Positions 1 through 8,401 of a DNA stretch of 11,791 bases are shown here, piece after piece (the stretch's first letter is position 1; each line of letters begins with the position of its first letter). The stretch comes from an uncultured Deferribacteraceae bacterium. Lineage in GTDB: Bacteria > Chrysiogenota > Deferribacteres > Deferribacterales > Mucispirillaceae. The notes under the pieces were generated by a model. The model saw nothing but the letters and a program-made list of their open reading frames with translations. It was not told where the DNA came from and made no database searches. The stretch lies in contig CAMQYB010000039.1 of NCBI GenBank assembly GCA_947039055.1, forward strand, positions 1-11,791, read 5' to 3'. The translations under genes and the position numbers were made by a program.

Positions 1-48
1 TATAGACAGTTATGATATGTAGAGAGTTATAATGTATAGGTGGAACAG

Positions 49-798
49 ATGAAGATTTTAATAACAAATGATGACGGGTATCAAGCAGAGGGTATATTGG
101 CGTTAGCTAAAGCGTTGAAAGAGATCGCTGATATAGTTGTGGTTGCTCCTACCGGTGAGAAAAGTGGGACATCATCATCTATCACAATATACAATCCATT
201 AAGATATAAAGCGATTAAGAACGATTTAGGGATAGATATATTTGCAGTAAACGGAACGCCAGTTGATTCGGTTAAGTTAGGGTTATCAAAACTTATTAAA
301 GGTAGAATTGATCTAGTTGTATCAGGCATCAATAACGGTCCTAATATAGCGATGAACACTTGTTACTCTGGAACGGTTGGTGCTGCTATGGAGGGTGCAA
401 TTTGGGGGATCCCTGCGATCGCTGTATCAATTGGTAGTTATACTGAGTTAGATTATGAAACTCCTGCGATGTTTATGAAAGAGTATATCAAGACGTTAGA
501 TCTATCTATAATTGATAAAGGTTCTCTATTGAATATAAATGTACCGAACATTCCTTATAAAGATATTAAGGGACATAAATACACATCTATATCAACTCAC
601 TCATATTTGAACAATTATGAAGAGCGATCGGATACATTTAGAGATAAATATTACTGGTTATCAGATTACGAGAAAGAGGGGACGCATGAAGATGATTCTG
701 ATGTTGTAGCACTAGCTTCAGGATATGTATCTATATCACCTATGAAAGCAAGTTTAATAGATGATAGATTGCTTTTAAAATTAAAAAATCAAAATTAA
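49..798 (+). CDS. surE: 5'/3'-nucleotidase SurE
   Basis: SurE is a metal-dependent phosphatase that removes phosphate from nucleoside 5'- and 3'-monophosphates in the cytoplasm. The protein is 249 aa, the usual family length. It opens with the canonical MKILITNDDG, giving metal ligands D8 and D9. S39 lies in the EKSGTSSS loop and N95 in SGINNGPN, so all four expected metal ligands are present at the same numbers I recall for the Thermotoga enzyme. The conserved YSGTVGAAMEG segment follows at about residue 106. An in-frame GTG at 40 would add three residues, but the AGGTG ribosome-binding site (38-42) overlaps it, and the family start is the ATG at 49. The next gene begins 18 bp after the stop and has its own strong ribosome-binding site, so the two are probably co-transcribed. 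The 48 bases upstream are too short to show whether surE is the first gene. Family identity is very secure. Confidence 0.97.
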   Translation: MKILITNDDGYQAEGILALAKALKEIADIVVVAPTGEKSGTSSSITIYNPLRYKAIKNDLGIDIFAVNGTPVDSVKLGLSKLIKGRIDLVVSGINNGPNIAMNTCYSGTVGAAMEGAIWGIPAIAVSIGSYTELDYETPAMFMKEYIKTLDLSIIDKGSLLNINVPNIPYKDIKGHKYTSISTHSYLNNYEERSDTFRDKYYWLSDYEKEGTHEDDSDVVALASGYVSISPMKASLIDDRLLLKLKNQN

Positions 799-802
799 AA
801 AA
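777..802. repeat. short direct repeat across the surE stop codon
   Basis: The 12-mer AAAATTAAAAAA occurs at 777-788 and 791-802, a period of 14. The second copy contains the surE TAA stop (796-798). The sequence is low-complexity A/T, so chance or slippage is a sufficient explanation. It is listed because three other genes in the window show similar repeats at or just past their stop codons. Confidence 0.5.
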
Positions 803-816
803 CATAGAGGAGTGAT

Positions 817-3594
817 ATGAGTAAATATAAATCACTTATAATTTCATTACTATTTTTCACATTACTAATATCAACAGATATATATTCAAATACGAATAAA
901 GGTGTAGATGTTACTGGAGCAGGTGTTGATAAAAAGACAGGTACTGGGAAAGGCAGTGGTTTAGGTTTAAACCTACATAAGAGTAGTGTTGTAATCCCTG
1001 ATCAATCGTTTAAGGGTGAAGAGTTAAAAGGTTTTAGAGTTCAGCCATCATTTTCATCAGTTGATTATAACGTTGATGTTCCGAACATGATGGATACATA
1101 TATTAGAAAAAGTAAGATAGAGTTTAATGTTGGCGATAACACAAATTATGATTCAGATGAACCAGGGTTTATGTATTCAGGATCGTTTAAAACATCTGTA
1201 TCGTCGTTATTTGTAGGTGAGCTTGCATATCGAAATAATATCGTAAAATCGTACCTAAATAAAAATCATATCGAAGTTACGAATTCTTACGAAAAATATA
1301 AAGAGAAATTAGATAAATCTGTGTATTCAGATGAAAGTAAACTTCTATACGGTTTAAGTTTATACAATACATCATCGCACAGTAAAGCGTTTAAGATCTT
1401 ATCAGAACTATCAGCCAAAGAAGGGTTATTTAAAGATACTGCAATGGACAGTTTTTTTCAGATAGCAGACAATTCTAACAAACTATCTGTTATAGAAAAT
1501 TCAGGTAGAAAGATAGATAAATTTACACCTTACTCTCTATCAAAATGGCTTAAATTTTTAAGTTCTAAAGGTGAGTATAAAGAGATGTCATCACTAGTTG
1601 ATAAGCATGTTGATTACACTAGAAAATATCCTAAATTTAATGAGATGAAAGCGTTCGCTTTATATAATCAGAAACGATATTCAGATGTTATACAGATGGG
1701 AAGTTTATTAGAGTCTACAAACTCATATATATTGATTGTGGACTCACAAATCATGACAGGAAATATTCCAGAAGCAAAGAAATATATAGGTAGAATTACA
1801 GATGAGAACTCAAAGAATTTTTTAGAGATAAAGATTTTAATAGCAGAGAATAAGTACGATGAAGTAATTAAACGAATTCACGAGATTAAAACTGATGATG
1901 AAAAATTATCTATTCTATCTTATTTAGTTTCAAACAATTTTGAAGCTGTCCCTATAGAACTTATATCATCGTTTAAGTTTAAAAATAAACGATTTAATGA
2001 TTACACAAATTTTTTCACAGGTATTAAGTATCTGATGAATAATGATAATTATGAGGCGATAAGATCGTTCTCATTGTTAACCTTTGATAAAGAGTTGTTA
2101 CAGATGAGTTATTTTTATCAAGGAATAGCAACTGCAACGCTAGATCCTAATCGTGCAAAATTTATCCTTAATAAATATATCACAACAAGTAAAGATCAGG
2201 AAAAGATAGGTATATCGAAATATATTTTAGCACAAATTGAGTTCTTAAATGGCAATAGTGATGGAGCATTAAAATTAATTGCAGGTTGTGATACAGGATA
2301 CTGTAAAGTTTTAAGGGGTGATGTTTATTTATCAGCACAAGATTATCATCAAGCGATCATATCTGTAAAGGGTGTGAAAGATGATAATGCCGCATTGATA
2401 AGGGCAGCTGCATACTATAATTTACAAGATTATAAGAAAGCGATTACAGAGATAGAGTCGATGGCGAAGCAGAGTGATGATTCTAAATATATCCTTGTAT
2501 CAAGTCATTTTAAATTGAACAATAATGAGGATGCGTTAAATATAGTTAAAAATTCTGGTTCATCAGATAGTATATTATCTTTGACGGCGATGGAATTAAT
2601 TTTAGCAGGCGACTCAGAGAATGCCTTAAAAGTTATTGATAAGATCGCTAAACCGACTCCTGAAATTTTAGCAGAGAAAGCGAAACTACTTGCATCAAAA
2701 GGTATGTATTTAGAATCAAGAAAGATATATGAAGATTTAATTGATAGCAAAGAGTTGCTTTATAGAAGTTATGATGGACTTTATCAGATCGCATTAATTG
2801 ATAACGATACAGATTATTTCTATAAAAGTGCGTACGATACTTTATCTAAAGGTGAACCGTTTGATAAAGAGGATAAACTACTGTTAGATATGTCTAAATC
2901 GTTATTAGATGCAGGGAAAATTAATACTGCAAAACAGTATAGCGATCTATTTAATAAAAAATATCCAACAACTGGTTATAGATACGATGCGTTATTAGTT
3001 AGAGCAAGGATCGCTAGTAGTGATAATAGATATCTTGATTGTTTAGAGAATTTAGATAACGCAAAAGCAGAGATAGGTAAAGATAATGATGATCTACTTT
3101 TTGTACGTGCTGAATGTTTAGAGAGTTCTAAACGTAATGAGTCGCTAGATTTATATAAAGGTTTGGCAGTGAATAAAAATAGATATCATCAACTTTCAAC
3201 ACGTAAGATTGTTCAACTATCGACGAATGCGAACGAGATACTTGATTACTCTCAAAGGATCAAACCGTATTCGTTTGATATATATAAAGAGGGTATGACT
3301 AGGTTTATGGCGATATCTAATGAGAAAGAGTATCAGAGAAATATTGATCTAATAAAATATCTATCAAACACAGCAACGGATGATATTAGGCTTGTTGCAA
3401 CAAAAAGAATTGCACGTTCAAGTTATGAAGCTCGCAACTATGAGCAGGCAGCTTACAGCTATATGAAAGCGTATTATTTATTTGCAACGGATAAAGATAA
3501 GTTAGAGATTTTATCAGGTGCAAAAGACTCATTTGATGCTTTAAATAAGAAGGAAGAGTCTGAAAAAATATTATTAATGATGAAAGGTGCATAG
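817..3594 (+). CDS. secreted TPR-like repeat protein, 925 aa, function unknown
   Basis: The N-terminus (MSKYKSLIISLLFFTLLIS...) is a Sec signal peptide: two lysines, a hydrophobic core at about residues 7-19, and likely cleavage after IYS near residue 24, with no lipobox cysteine. A Gly/Thr/Lys-rich linker follows (about 29-55). From about residue 165 to the C-terminus the protein is almost all helical hairpins of TPR type. The clearest are near 508-582 (QDYHQAI..., LQDYKKAI..., NNNEDALNIV) and 855-920 (ARNYEQAAYSYMKAY). Four cysteines are visible, including a close pair, C491 and C496, which could form a disulfide in the periplasm. The start is supported by GAGGAGTGA (807-815) four to five bases before the ATG. 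It lies 18 bp after surE. The likely role is a periplasmic scaffold or envelope-assembly factor, but that is inference. I recognise no named family. A weak hairpin lies 31 bp beyond the TAG stop. Confidence 0.9.
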   Translation: MSKYKSLIISLLFFTLLISTDIYSNTNKGVDVTGAGVDKKTGTGKGSGLGLNLHKSSVVIPDQSFKGEELKGFRVQPSFSSVDYNVDVPNMMDTYIRKSKIEFNVGDNTNYDSDEPGFMYSGSFKTSVSSLFVGELAYRNNIVKSYLNKNHIEVTNSYEKYKEKLDKSVYSDESKLLYGLSLYNTSSHSKAFKILSELSAKEGLFKDTAMDSFFQIADNSNKLSVIENSGRKIDKFTPYSLSKWLKFLSSKGEYKEMSSLVDKHVDYTRKYPKFNEMKAFALYNQKRYSDVIQMGSLLESTNSYILIVDSQIMTGNIPEAKKYIGRITDENSKNFLEIKILIAENKYDEVIKRIHEIKTDDEKLSILSYLVSNNFEAVPIELISSFKFKNKRFNDYTNFFTGIKYLMNNDNYEAIRSFSLLTFDKELLQMSYFYQGIATATLDPNRAKFILNKYITTSKDQEKIGISKYILAQIEFLNGNSDGALKLIAGCDTGYCKVLRGDVYLSAQDYHQAIISVKGVKDDNAALIRAAAYYNLQDYKKAITEIESMAKQSDDSKYILVSSHFKLNNNEDALNIVKNSGSSDSILSLTAMELILAGDSENALKVIDKIAKPTPEILAEKAKLLASKGMYLESRKIYEDLIDSKELLYRSYDGLYQIALIDNDTDYFYKSAYDTLSKGEPFDKEDKLLLDMSKSLLDAGKINTAKQYSDLFNKKYPTTGYRYDALLVRARIASSDNRYLDCLENLDNAKAEIGKDNDDLLFVRAECLESSKRNESLDLYKGLAVNKNRYHQLSTRKIVQLSTNANEILDYSQRIKPYSFDIYKEGMTRFMAISNEKEYQRNIDLIKYLSNTATDDIRLVATKRIARSSYEARNYEQAAYSYMKAYYLFATDKDKLEILSGAKDSFDALNKKEESEKILLMMKGA

Positions 3595-3624
3595 ATTAAG
3601 TATTATGTTTAAATCTATCTTGTT

Positions 3625-3650
3625 AACTGTTTGATATATAAAACAGTTTT
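3625..3650 (+). terminator. weak hairpin, possible terminator of the surE operon
   Basis: AACTGTTT (3625-3632) and AAACAGTT (3641-3648) form an 8-bp stem around an 8-nt loop, followed by only a short T run. The stem has two G/C pairs, so this is at best a weak intrinsic terminator. It is nevertheless well placed, 31 bp after the 925-aa gene and upstream of two promoter-like sites. Confidence 0.35.
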
Positions 3651-3698
3651 AATATATAAAGGGTAAGTTATTCTATATATTTATTGATATAATAATTC

Positions 3699-3727
3699 TT
3701 GAAGATTTATGGGTAATACATTATAAT
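3699..3727 (+). promoter_or_regulatory. putative sigma70-type promoter P1 upstream of the outer-membrane protein gene
   Basis: TTGAAG (3699-3704), a 17-bp spacer and TATAAT (3722-3727) match the housekeeping promoter consensus at 4/6 and 6/6. The -10 box lies inside the perfect palindrome CATTATAATG (3719-3728). Transcription would start near 3734, giving an approximately 84-nt leader. A/T-rich DNA gives many chance TATAAT matches; the ideal spacing and the position in the largest gene-to-gene gap (220 bp) support this one. Confidence 0.5.
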
Positions 3728-3742
3728 GGTTATTGTTTATAA

Positions 3743-3770
3743 TTGTGAAATTGTGCGTGTTGATTATAAT
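3743..3770 (+). promoter_or_regulatory. putative second promoter P2, with a repeated 10-mer
   Basis: TTGTGA (3743-3748), a 16-bp spacer and TATAAT (3765-3770) form a second promoter-like pair; another TATAAT lies at 3773-3778. The 10-mer TTATAATTGT is repeated at 3737-3746 and 3764-3773, 27 bp apart, so the two copies overlap the -35 and -10 regions. They could be operator half-sites or a simple duplication. The gap 3595-3814 otherwise shows no gene. Confidence 0.35.
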
Positions 3771-3817
3771 TGTATAATTAGTGTTATATGTAACTATATA
3801 GGGTAGGATCGTAATTG

Positions 3818-4807
3818 ATGAGGATAGTTTTTTCAATCATTTTTATAGTAACAATTTCTTGTTTGAACATATATGCAAAAGAAGTTAAAGATGGTATAAG
3901 TATTGTGGATATCGGTCTTGATGTTGGTGCATTTAATTCTGTACAGTTCATGGATACGGGCAATGTTAAATCAAGTTTTTCAGTTATTCCGTATGGTAAG
4001 TTGAGTTTAAGATTTTTAAATGGCTATCCGTTCATACCTCAGATAGAGATTGAGAATACTGGGTTCTTTCGTTTTGATAAGCAGATGATGTCTACTAAAA
4101 AAATCACGAGTGGCTATAATTCATATTACGTTCGTGTGCCGTTAATGTTATCAATTCCATTTGCCACCTACCGTTCGATGCTTAATATTGATACAAGATA
4201 TACGACTTATGCAAAGAAGTATACACTGCAGAGAGATATATATGTGAACGGTACTAATTCAGCAAGTGGAAGCGATGTTTATGGTGTAACGTCAGAGTCT
4301 GAAACTAGGCTTTATTTTCAAACCCCAATCAGATCAAATGAGAGCAGGTTTAATCATGCTTTTATAGGTATATATTATTCAGAAGATGTAGCACCAAGAT
4401 CAACATCAGGTATTTCAGTAACTGAAAATAAACCGAACTTTATAAATGTAGTTGTAAGAAATTTTGGTATTTTTTATGAGTTAAAAACAGACACTCCAGC
4501 TAAAGGGTTAAACTTTTTAATTAATGTAATGTTGGGATATGGTAACACATATCTTTTAAACGATTCACTACCTTATGATAGAGACGTTTTTGCAAACGTC
4601 AATAATTTGATAATGATAAAAGGTAGAGCAGGACTTAGTTATCGTTATATGTTTAATCCGCATATTGGTCTAGGTGTTGATTTGAAAATAGAGTATACAT
4701 CTGCCAACGATTTCTTAGGAGATTCAGGTGGTGCGAATAAAACAACGATTGATATGTACGGCGAGTTAAGAAGTAAATTATCGTTTACGATCATAACTGG
4801 TTATTAG
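3818..4807 (+). CDS. predicted outer-membrane beta-barrel protein, 329 aa, unknown family
   Basis: The signal peptide (MRIVFSIIFIVTIS...) has likely cleavage after IYA, near residue 22. The mature part has the alternating polar/hydrophobic, aromatic-rich pattern of transmembrane beta strands, for example PYGKLSLRF, YYVRVPLMLSI, FINVVVRNFGIFYEL and KGLNFLINVMLGYG. It ends in LSFTIITGY; a terminal aromatic residue on a last strand is the usual sorting signal for the BAM machinery. The length suits a barrel of perhaps 12-14 strands, a number I infer and cannot prove. A TTG codon at 3815 could extend the frame by one residue, but ATG at 3818 is preferred, with GGGTAGGA (3801-3808) upstream. It probably has its own promoters in the preceding 220-bp gap. 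pheS starts 80 bp after its TAG stop. No porin, TonB or adhesin family is recognisable. Confidence 0.82.
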   Translation: MRIVFSIIFIVTISCLNIYAKEVKDGISIVDIGLDVGAFNSVQFMDTGNVKSSFSVIPYGKLSLRFLNGYPFIPQIEIENTGFFRFDKQMMSTKKITSGYNSYYVRVPLMLSIPFATYRSMLNIDTRYTTYAKKYTLQRDIYVNGTNSASGSDVYGVTSESETRLYFQTPIRSNESRFNHAFIGIYYSEDVAPRSTSGISVTENKPNFINVVVRNFGIFYELKTDTPAKGLNFLINVMLGYGNTYLLNDSLPYDRDVFANVNNLIMIKGRAGLSYRYMFNPHIGLGVDLKIEYTSANDFLGDSGGANKTTIDMYGELRSKLSFTIITGY

Positions 4808-4831
4808 ATATATTTTTAGAATTTTGAGAAT

Positions 4832-4862
4832 AGTTAGAATAGTTAAAAAGTTAGAATAGTTA
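4832..4862. repeat. short direct repeats between the outer-membrane protein gene and pheS
   Basis: The 14-mer AGTTAGAATAGTTA occurs at 4832-4845 and 4849-4862, a period of 17. Each copy also contains a 9-nt sub-period (AGTTAGAAT then AGTTA). The repeats fill most of the 80-bp gap between the outer-membrane protein stop and the pheS ribosome-binding site. No convincing promoter, leader peptide or T-box is visible in this gap. Confidence 0.7.
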
Positions 4863-4887
4863 GAACAAATATTATTGAGAGAGTTAG

Positions 4888-5901
4888 ATGGATATTAATT
4901 TTGATACCCTTGAAGAGTTTAAGAGTGAGATAGATGGAGCGTCATCAATCATCGTACTAAACGATATTAAGGTAAAGTATTTTGGTAAGAAAGGGATAGT
5001 GTCATCTATCAATAAAGAGCTTGGCAAATTAGATGTTGAAAAGCGTAAAGAGATCGGTGAGAGAATATCTAAGATAAGAGATAAGTTTGATGAACAGTTT
5101 GAGTCAAGATTATCATTTATAAAAAAGGAAGAGATAAACGCTACATTAAAGCATGAAGTAATTGACGTAACATTAGATGGATATCCTTATAAACGAGGAT
5201 CAATTCATCCAGTAAGTTTAATATATCAAGAAGTGATAGATATATTTATGTCATCAGGTTATGAGATTGCAGAGGGTCGAGAGATCGAAGATGATTATCA
5301 TAATTTTGAAGCTTTAAATATGCCGAAATCTCATCCAGCGAGAGATATGCAAGACACTTTTTATGTTGATGAAGATGTGGTTTTAAGAACTCATACATCT
5401 CCCGTACAAGTCAGAATTATGGAAAGCCGTAAACCTCCTATCAAGATGATCGCACCAGGCAAAGTTTATAGATCAGATTACGATATGACGCATCTTCCTA
5501 TGTTTCATCAGATAGAAGGCTTAGTTGTTGATAAAGGAATATCGTTTGGCGACCTTAAAGGAGCGTTAAGGTTATTTATATCAAAAATGTTTGGCGATGA
5601 TTTAGATGTTAGATTACGTCCATCATTTTTTCCGTTCACAGAGCCATCAGCCGAGGTTGATATGGGTTGTGTTCAGTGTCGTGGAAAAGGATGCAGAATG
5701 TGTAAAGGTACTGGTTGGTTAGAGATTGCAGGATGTGGAATGGTTGATCCTGAAGTTTTCAAATCAGTTGGAATAGATCCAAATGTGTACAGTGGTTTTG
5801 CGTTCGGTATGGGGATAGAGAGGATCGCTTTACTCAAGTATGGAATTGATGATATCAGACTTCTGTACGGTAATTCACTCAAATTTTTAAGACAGTTTTA
5901 A
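4888..5901 (+). CDS. pheS: phenylalanine--tRNA ligase alpha subunit
   Basis: PheS is the catalytic subunit of the cytoplasmic alpha2beta2 enzyme that joins phenylalanine to tRNA-Phe using ATP. The protein is 337 aa, normal for the bacterial type. Residues 1 to about 85 form the helical arm (KRKEIGERISKIRDKF) that contacts tRNA. Class II motif 1 begins near HPVSLIYQEV, followed by FEALNMPKSHPARD. Motif 2 is GKVYRSDYDMTHLPMFHQIEG, and motif 3 is GFAFGMGIERIALLKYG (R312). The Phe-pocket position in SGFAFGMG is alanine (A305), as in the E. coli enzyme. Four cysteines, C261, C264, C269 and C272, form a CxxC-x4-CxxC knuckle before GTGWLEIAGCGM, a feature of many bacterial PheS proteins that E. coli lacks. 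The C-terminus LKFLRQF is canonical. GAGAGAG (4877-4883) supports the ATG. pheT follows after 68 bp. Confidence 0.98.
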   Translation: MDINFDTLEEFKSEIDGASSIIVLNDIKVKYFGKKGIVSSINKELGKLDVEKRKEIGERISKIRDKFDEQFESRLSFIKKEEINATLKHEVIDVTLDGYPYKRGSIHPVSLIYQEVIDIFMSSGYEIAEGREIEDDYHNFEALNMPKSHPARDMQDTFYVDEDVVLRTHTSPVQVRIMESRKPPIKMIAPGKVYRSDYDMTHLPMFHQIEGLVVDKGISFGDLKGALRLFISKMFGDDLDVRLRPSFFPFTEPSAEVDMGCVQCRGKGCRMCKGTGWLEIAGCGMVDPEVFKSVGIDPNVYSGFAFGMGIERIALLKYGIDDIRLLYGNSLKFLRQF

Positions 5902-5927
5902 TATCAATATTTAGTATAGATATTAAA
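5897..5927 (+). other. inverted repeat over the pheS stop codon
   Basis: TTTAATATC (5897-5905) and GATATTAAA (5919-5927) are perfect 9-bp inverted arms around a 13-nt loop. The left arm contains the pheS TAA stop (5899-5901). The stem has one G/C pair and no T run follows, so it is not a terminator. It could slightly affect pheS-pheT mRNA processing, or be chance in A/T-rich DNA. Confidence 0.4.
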
Positions 5928-5969
5928 TTCATGATAAGTTTAATAATGGTTTAAGGATAGATATAGAAT

Positions 5970-8345
5970 ATGAAAGTTTCACTAAATTGGTTAAATGAGT
6001 ATGTTAAAATAGACGATCTTAAAGTATCAGAGATCGCAGATAAATTGACTTTATCAGGACTTGAAGTTGAAGGTATAATTGAGTTTAAACGTATAGATAA
6101 TTTAGTTACGGCAAAAGTGTTATCAAAAGATAAACATGAGAATGCAGATAAATTATCAGTATGTAAAGTTACAGATGGAAGTGCTGAGTATCAGATAGTT
6201 TGTGGTGCACCAAACGTTGATGTTAATCAGGTTGTTGTGCTTGCAAAGATCGGAGCTGTTCTTCCAGAGATAACTATTAAAGAGTCAAAGATTAGAGATG
6301 TTATTTCACAAGGTATGTTATGTTCGTTCAAAGAGTTAGGCATTGATGATAACACAGAAGGAATTGCTGTACTTAATAATGATGTGGAAATAGGCATTGA
6401 TGCAAACGATATCCTACATTTAGGTGATACAGTTTTAGAGCTTAATGTTACTCCAAACCGTCCAGATTGTTTATCTATGATCGGTGTTGCACGAGAGGTT
6501 TCAGCGTTATTTAAAAGAGAGTTAAAACTACCTAAACGAGAACTATCTACATCATCTTTATCGAAGTTAGATTTACCTATTAATGTTAATGATGTTGATG
6601 CTTGTCCAGTATATGTAGGACGAGTAATATCTGGTATAAAAGTTACAAGTTCGCCGTCATGGTTATCTGCAAGATTAAGATCAGCAGGTTTGAAATCTAT
6701 TAATAATGTTGTAGATATTACGAACTTTATATTATTGGAGTGTAACCAACCTTTACACGCATTTGATAGCTCATTTATTAAAGATAAAATAGTTATAAGA
6801 AGAGCAGTTGATAAAGAGAAGTGCGTAACGCTAGATAAAATTGAAAGAGAGTTATCGGTTGATAATCTAGTTATTGCAGACAGCGAAAAAGTAATAGCTG
6901 TTGCAGGTGTTATGGGTTCAGATATCTCATCAGTAACAGACGCTACAACTGAAATATTTTTAGAGTGTGCATATTTTGAACCAACGGTTATCCGTAAATC
7001 GGCTAAATTATTACAACTATCAACAGATGCATCATACCGTTATGAAAGAGGTATTGATGCGTTTGCAGTTGAGAGTATTTTAGATTACGCATCTATGTTA
7101 ATTGCAGAGATAACAGGTGGTTCAGTATCTGATAAAAAGCTTGGTGGACAGTTTAAAGAACTTGGCAAAGTAGAAGTTGTAACTGATCCTAATTATGTGA
7201 ATAAAATATTAGGCACAGATATATCAGTTGATGCAATGTTAGAATTTTTAAATTTGTTGGATATAAAAAGTGAGCTAGTTGATGGCAAGATAAAATCTAT
7301 TTCACCAACGTATCGAATTGATATAAATCGTGAGGCAGATATCGCAGAAGAGATCGGTAGGTTGTACGGTTATAATAATATTGAAACAACAATTCCAACT
7401 GTTGCGATAGATAACAAACCGTTAGACGGCGTTACTGAAATGTCTAGAGATATGAGAATAAAGCTTGAAGCGTTAGGATTTAATGAGGCGATAAATTTCT
7501 CATTTTTAGGTGAAGATTATTTAAACTTATTTGAGAAAGATGATAAATATGTAAGGTTGTTAAATCCTATATCGCAAGATATGGCTGTTATGCGTAGATC
7601 TATATTTCCATCACTCATAAAGAATTTAGAAAGTAACTGGAACCAGTTTGAAAGATCAATTAAGTTATTTGAAATATCATCAGTATTTGAAAATATAAAA
7701 GGCGAAAAACTTCCACTTGAAAATAGACATTTATCGGTTGCGATGATGGGACTACCTACTGGAGTTAGTTGGATAAAGGGTGATAAGATAGAGTTATTTT
7801 ATTATCTAAAAGGTGTGGTTGAAAACATTTTCTCAACTTATAATTTAGAGTTAAATTTTAAAAAGTTAGATGATGTAGAGTACCTTCATTCAGGCAGAGC
7901 AGCAGCTGTTTATATAGGTGATAAGCGTATAGGATTTATCGGTGAAGTTCATCCTATGTTGATAGATACGATCGGCTTAAAAGATAGAGTAATTATTGCA
8001 GAGTTTGATTTAGATATTATGGTTGATATTCATAGTGGTATAAAAAGAAGTTACAGTAAATTCTCAAAATATCAGGTATCGGAGCGAGATTTATCTATGT
8101 TGATATCTAAAAGTGTTACAGCTGATGAGATTTCAAAATCAGCTAAGAGTGCGTCGTCATTAATAGTTGATGTAAACATATTTGATATTTATTTAGGTAA
8201 AGAGTTAGGCGATGATCTTAAATCTGTAGCGTTTAGAATTAAATTTTTAGATGAAACAAAAACATTGAGTGATGAAGAGATTGCAACAGAACTTCAAAAT
8301 GTTGTCGATCGCTTAACGCTAGATCATTTAGCAAAACTACGCTAG
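5970..8345 (+). CDS. pheT: phenylalanine--tRNA ligase beta subunit
   Basis: PheT is the non-catalytic partner of PheS; it binds tRNA-Phe and hydrolyses mischarged Tyr-tRNA-Phe. The protein is 791 aa, the full bacterial length. Domains in order: N-terminal MKVSLNWLNEYV; EMAP-like tRNA-binding domain at about 40-147 (VTAKVLSKDKHENADKLSVC); VTPNRPDCLS linker; B3/B4 editing domain at about 210-385; B5 domain near 405-475 (YRIDINREADIAEEIGRLYGY); catalytic-like core; C-terminal ferredoxin-fold anticodon-binding domain from about 697. Editing-site residues are retained: H263 (QPLHAFD), E332 (FLEC) and T352/A354 (STDASYRYERG), each two positions before the E. coli numbers I recall. AAGGA (5953-5957) lies 12 nt before the ATG. 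The gene ends LAKLR then TAG, and the following sequence echoes LAKLR in frame (see findings). Confidence 0.98.
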   Translation: MKVSLNWLNEYVKIDDLKVSEIADKLTLSGLEVEGIIEFKRIDNLVTAKVLSKDKHENADKLSVCKVTDGSAEYQIVCGAPNVDVNQVVVLAKIGAVLPEITIKESKIRDVISQGMLCSFKELGIDDNTEGIAVLNNDVEIGIDANDILHLGDTVLELNVTPNRPDCLSMIGVAREVSALFKRELKLPKRELSTSSLSKLDLPINVNDVDACPVYVGRVISGIKVTSSPSWLSARLRSAGLKSINNVVDITNFILLECNQPLHAFDSSFIKDKIVIRRAVDKEKCVTLDKIERELSVDNLVIADSEKVIAVAGVMGSDISSVTDATTEIFLECAYFEPTVIRKSAKLLQLSTDASYRYERGIDAFAVESILDYASMLIAEITGGSVSDKKLGGQFKELGKVEVVTDPNYVNKILGTDISVDAMLEFLNLLDIKSELVDGKIKSISPTYRIDINREADIAEEIGRLYGYNNIETTIPTVAIDNKPLDGVTEMSRDMRIKLEALGFNEAINFSFLGEDYLNLFEKDDKYVRLLNPISQDMAVMRRSIFPSLIKNLESNWNQFERSIKLFEISSVFENIKGEKLPLENRHLSVAMMGLPTGVSWIKGDKIELFYYLKGVVENIFSTYNLELNFKKLDDVEYLHSGRAAAVYIGDKRIGFIGEVHPMLIDTIGLKDRVIIAEFDLDIMVDIHSGIKRSYSKFSKYQVSERDLSMLISKSVTADEISKSAKSASSLIVDVNIFDIYLGKELGDDLKSVAFRIKFLDETKTLSDEEIATELQNVVDRLTLDHLAKLR

Positions 8346-8351
8346 ATCATT
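8316..8351. repeat. direct repeat across the pheT stop codon
   Basis: The 13-mer ACGCTAGATCATT occurs at 8316-8328, inside pheT, and at 8339-8351, where it contains the TAG stop (8343-8345). The period is 23, so the two copies are read in different frames. Confidence 0.8.
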
Positions 8352-8363
8352 GTATACAGTTCA

Positions 8364-8401
8364 GGTTGTTTGTTAGCAAAGTTGCGTAGGGTTGTTTGTT
8401 A
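8364..8401. repeat. direct repeat downstream of pheT
   Basis: The 12-mer GGTTGTTTGTTA occurs at 8364-8375 and 8390-8401, a period of 26. The segment between them (8373-8387) echoes the pheT 3' end at 8328-8342 with synonymous changes. Together with the 13-mer repeat at the stop codon, this makes the 95-bp gap largely duplicated sequence. Confidence 0.75.

Noticed and set aside
28..33. TATAAT as the surE promoter -10 box
   Set aside because: The start point would fall near 40, removing most of the AGGTG ribosome-binding site; A/T-rich DNA gives frequent chance matches.
415..422. GCGATCGC as evidence of a cyanobacterial HIP1-type genome
   Set aside because: Only two copies occur in 11.8 kb, far fewer than in HIP1-rich genomes, and nothing else in the window is cyanobacterial. 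The local codon context explains them.
2505..2750. Minus-strand ORFs inside the + strand genes (for example 81-359, 2505-2750, 3386-3592, 5673-5882, 8764-8991, 10967-11236)
   Set aside because: Each lies entirely within a well-supported + strand gene and has no family motif; they are antisense shadows.
4808..4887. T-box or Phe-rich leader peptide controlling pheST
   Set aside because: The 80-bp gap is too short for a T-box, and contains no start codon with a Phe-rich run and no attenuator hairpin.
5897..5927. Terminator between pheS and pheT
   Set aside because: The stem is almost entirely A/T with a 13-nt loop and no T tract, and the two subunits are normally co-transcribed.
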